Shown one piece after another: positions 63,749 through 64,000 of a stretch of DNA of 64,000 bases (position 1 is the first letter of the stretch; each line of letters opens with the position of its first letter). The notes below the pieces were generated by a model. The model made no database searches. It was not told where the DNA came from and saw only the letters and a list, made by a program, of their open reading frames with translations. The DNA comes from Paraburkholderia saeva. Its GTDB lineage: Bacteria > Pseudomonadota > Gammaproteobacteria > Burkholderiales > Burkholderiaceae. The stretch is from contig NZ_CAJQZC010000004.1 of NCBI RefSeq assembly GCF_907164555.1, positions 62,001 through 126,000 of the forward strand. Reading direction: 5' to 3'. The position numbers and the translations under genes were made by a program.

Positions 63749-64000
63749 ATGCCCAACGATTTCAATCTGGTGGTTCGTAACGCCCGGGTAGCCACCGCGT
63801 GCGACACTTTTCAGTCGGACATCGGCATCAGGGATGGAGTCATCGCTCAGATGGGTTTGTCATTGCCGCGGGGCGACGAGGAGATTGACGCCGCCGGCCG
63901 TGTAGTAACCCCTGGGGGTGTTGACGGCCACTGCCATTTGGACCAGGTTATTCCGCCGCCAGCAAAGATGGCAGATGACTTTCTCACGGGCACCCGTTCC
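63749..64000 (+). CDS. Hydantoinase/dihydropyrimidinase-like amidohydrolase (partial)
   Basis: The first 84 codons of a cyclic-amide hydrolase are present; the gene runs off the end of the window. NLVVRNARVATACDTF, DIGIRDGVIAQMG and GRVVTPGGVDGHCHLDQV match the beta-sandwich and first metal-binding motif of D-hydantoinase and dihydropyrimidinase, the two histidines of GHCHL being zinc ligands. GGGAACGCA precedes ATG 63749. It is likely the start of a pyrimidine- or hydantoin-degrading operon. The precise substrate needs the missing part. Confidence 0.8.
   Translation, partial: MPNDFNLVVRNARVATACDTFQSDIGIRDGVIAQMGLSLPRGDEEIDAAGRVVTPGGVDGHCHLDQVIPPPAKMADDFLTGTRS

Noticed and set aside
1..64000. 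CRISPR arrays, rRNA genes or complete insertion sequences
   Set aside because: No regularly spaced direct repeats, no rRNA-like stretches and no intact transposase gene were seen; only the TnsA-like fragment suggests past transposition.

Overview
The window is GC-rich DNA from a betaproteobacterium, most probably the Burkholderia / Paraburkholderia / Caballeronia group. That assignment rests on codon and protein style and on the mixture of a conjugation backbone with catabolic operons; it is inference, not a database match. The DNA reads as part of a conjugative plasmid, chromid or integrative conjugative element. No integrase or replication initiator was recognised, so the type of replicon stays open.

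Layout. (1) 165-1953: an ACT-domain protein, a coiled-coil protein, an AlpA-type regulator and a sigma-like helix-turn-helix protein. (2) 2166-14789: two hairpin terminators, then one long co-directional mating-pair-formation operon in the order trbM, virB1, B2, B3, B4, B6, B5, a small lipoprotein (B7-like), B8, B9, B10, B11 and a VirD4 coupling protein divided over two overlapping frames. (3) 14786-20552: a TraC-like primase, an LPD7-type accessory protein, a MobC-like protein, a MOBP-type relaxase and a solitary Dam-like methyltransferase. (4) 20617-26920: a small membrane protein, a duplicated HNH/zinc-finger protein and a nuclease plus Ski2-like helicase pair resembling Hachiman. (5) 26921-33275: a probable P-type oriT (core CCTATCCTGCC preceded by an inverted repeat), traK/traL/traM-like genes, and convergent parB-like and DUF932 maintenance genes.

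(6) 33387-54402: a large defence island. It starts after a long imperfect hairpin and holds a tight six-gene run TIR, SLOG, TIR, Nmad2, MazG, uracil-DNA-glycosylase-like. These are followed by a SLOG-patatin fusion, two more TIR proteins, an 1824-residue STAND NTPase of Avs type, a Gabija-like OLD nuclease, a UvrD-like helicase broken by an amber codon, and a DUF2971 protein. The TIR/SLOG/patatin/nucleotide-hydrolase combination is the best candidate for an undescribed system. The model I infer is that TIR enzymes make an NAD-derived messenger, SLOG domains sense it, and patatin lipase together with nucleotide and DNA-base processing enzymes act as effectors.

(7) 55176-62991: a catabolic cluster of a LysR regulator, CaiB/BaiF CoA-transferase, two crotonase-fold proteins, an MHS-family transporter, a divergent aldehyde dehydrogenase and an AraC regulator. 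It looks like uptake, CoA activation and breakdown of a small organic acid. (8) 63060-64000: a TnsA-like remnant, a repeat-rich promoter region, and the start of a hydantoinase/dihydropyrimidinase-type amidohydrolase that runs off the window.
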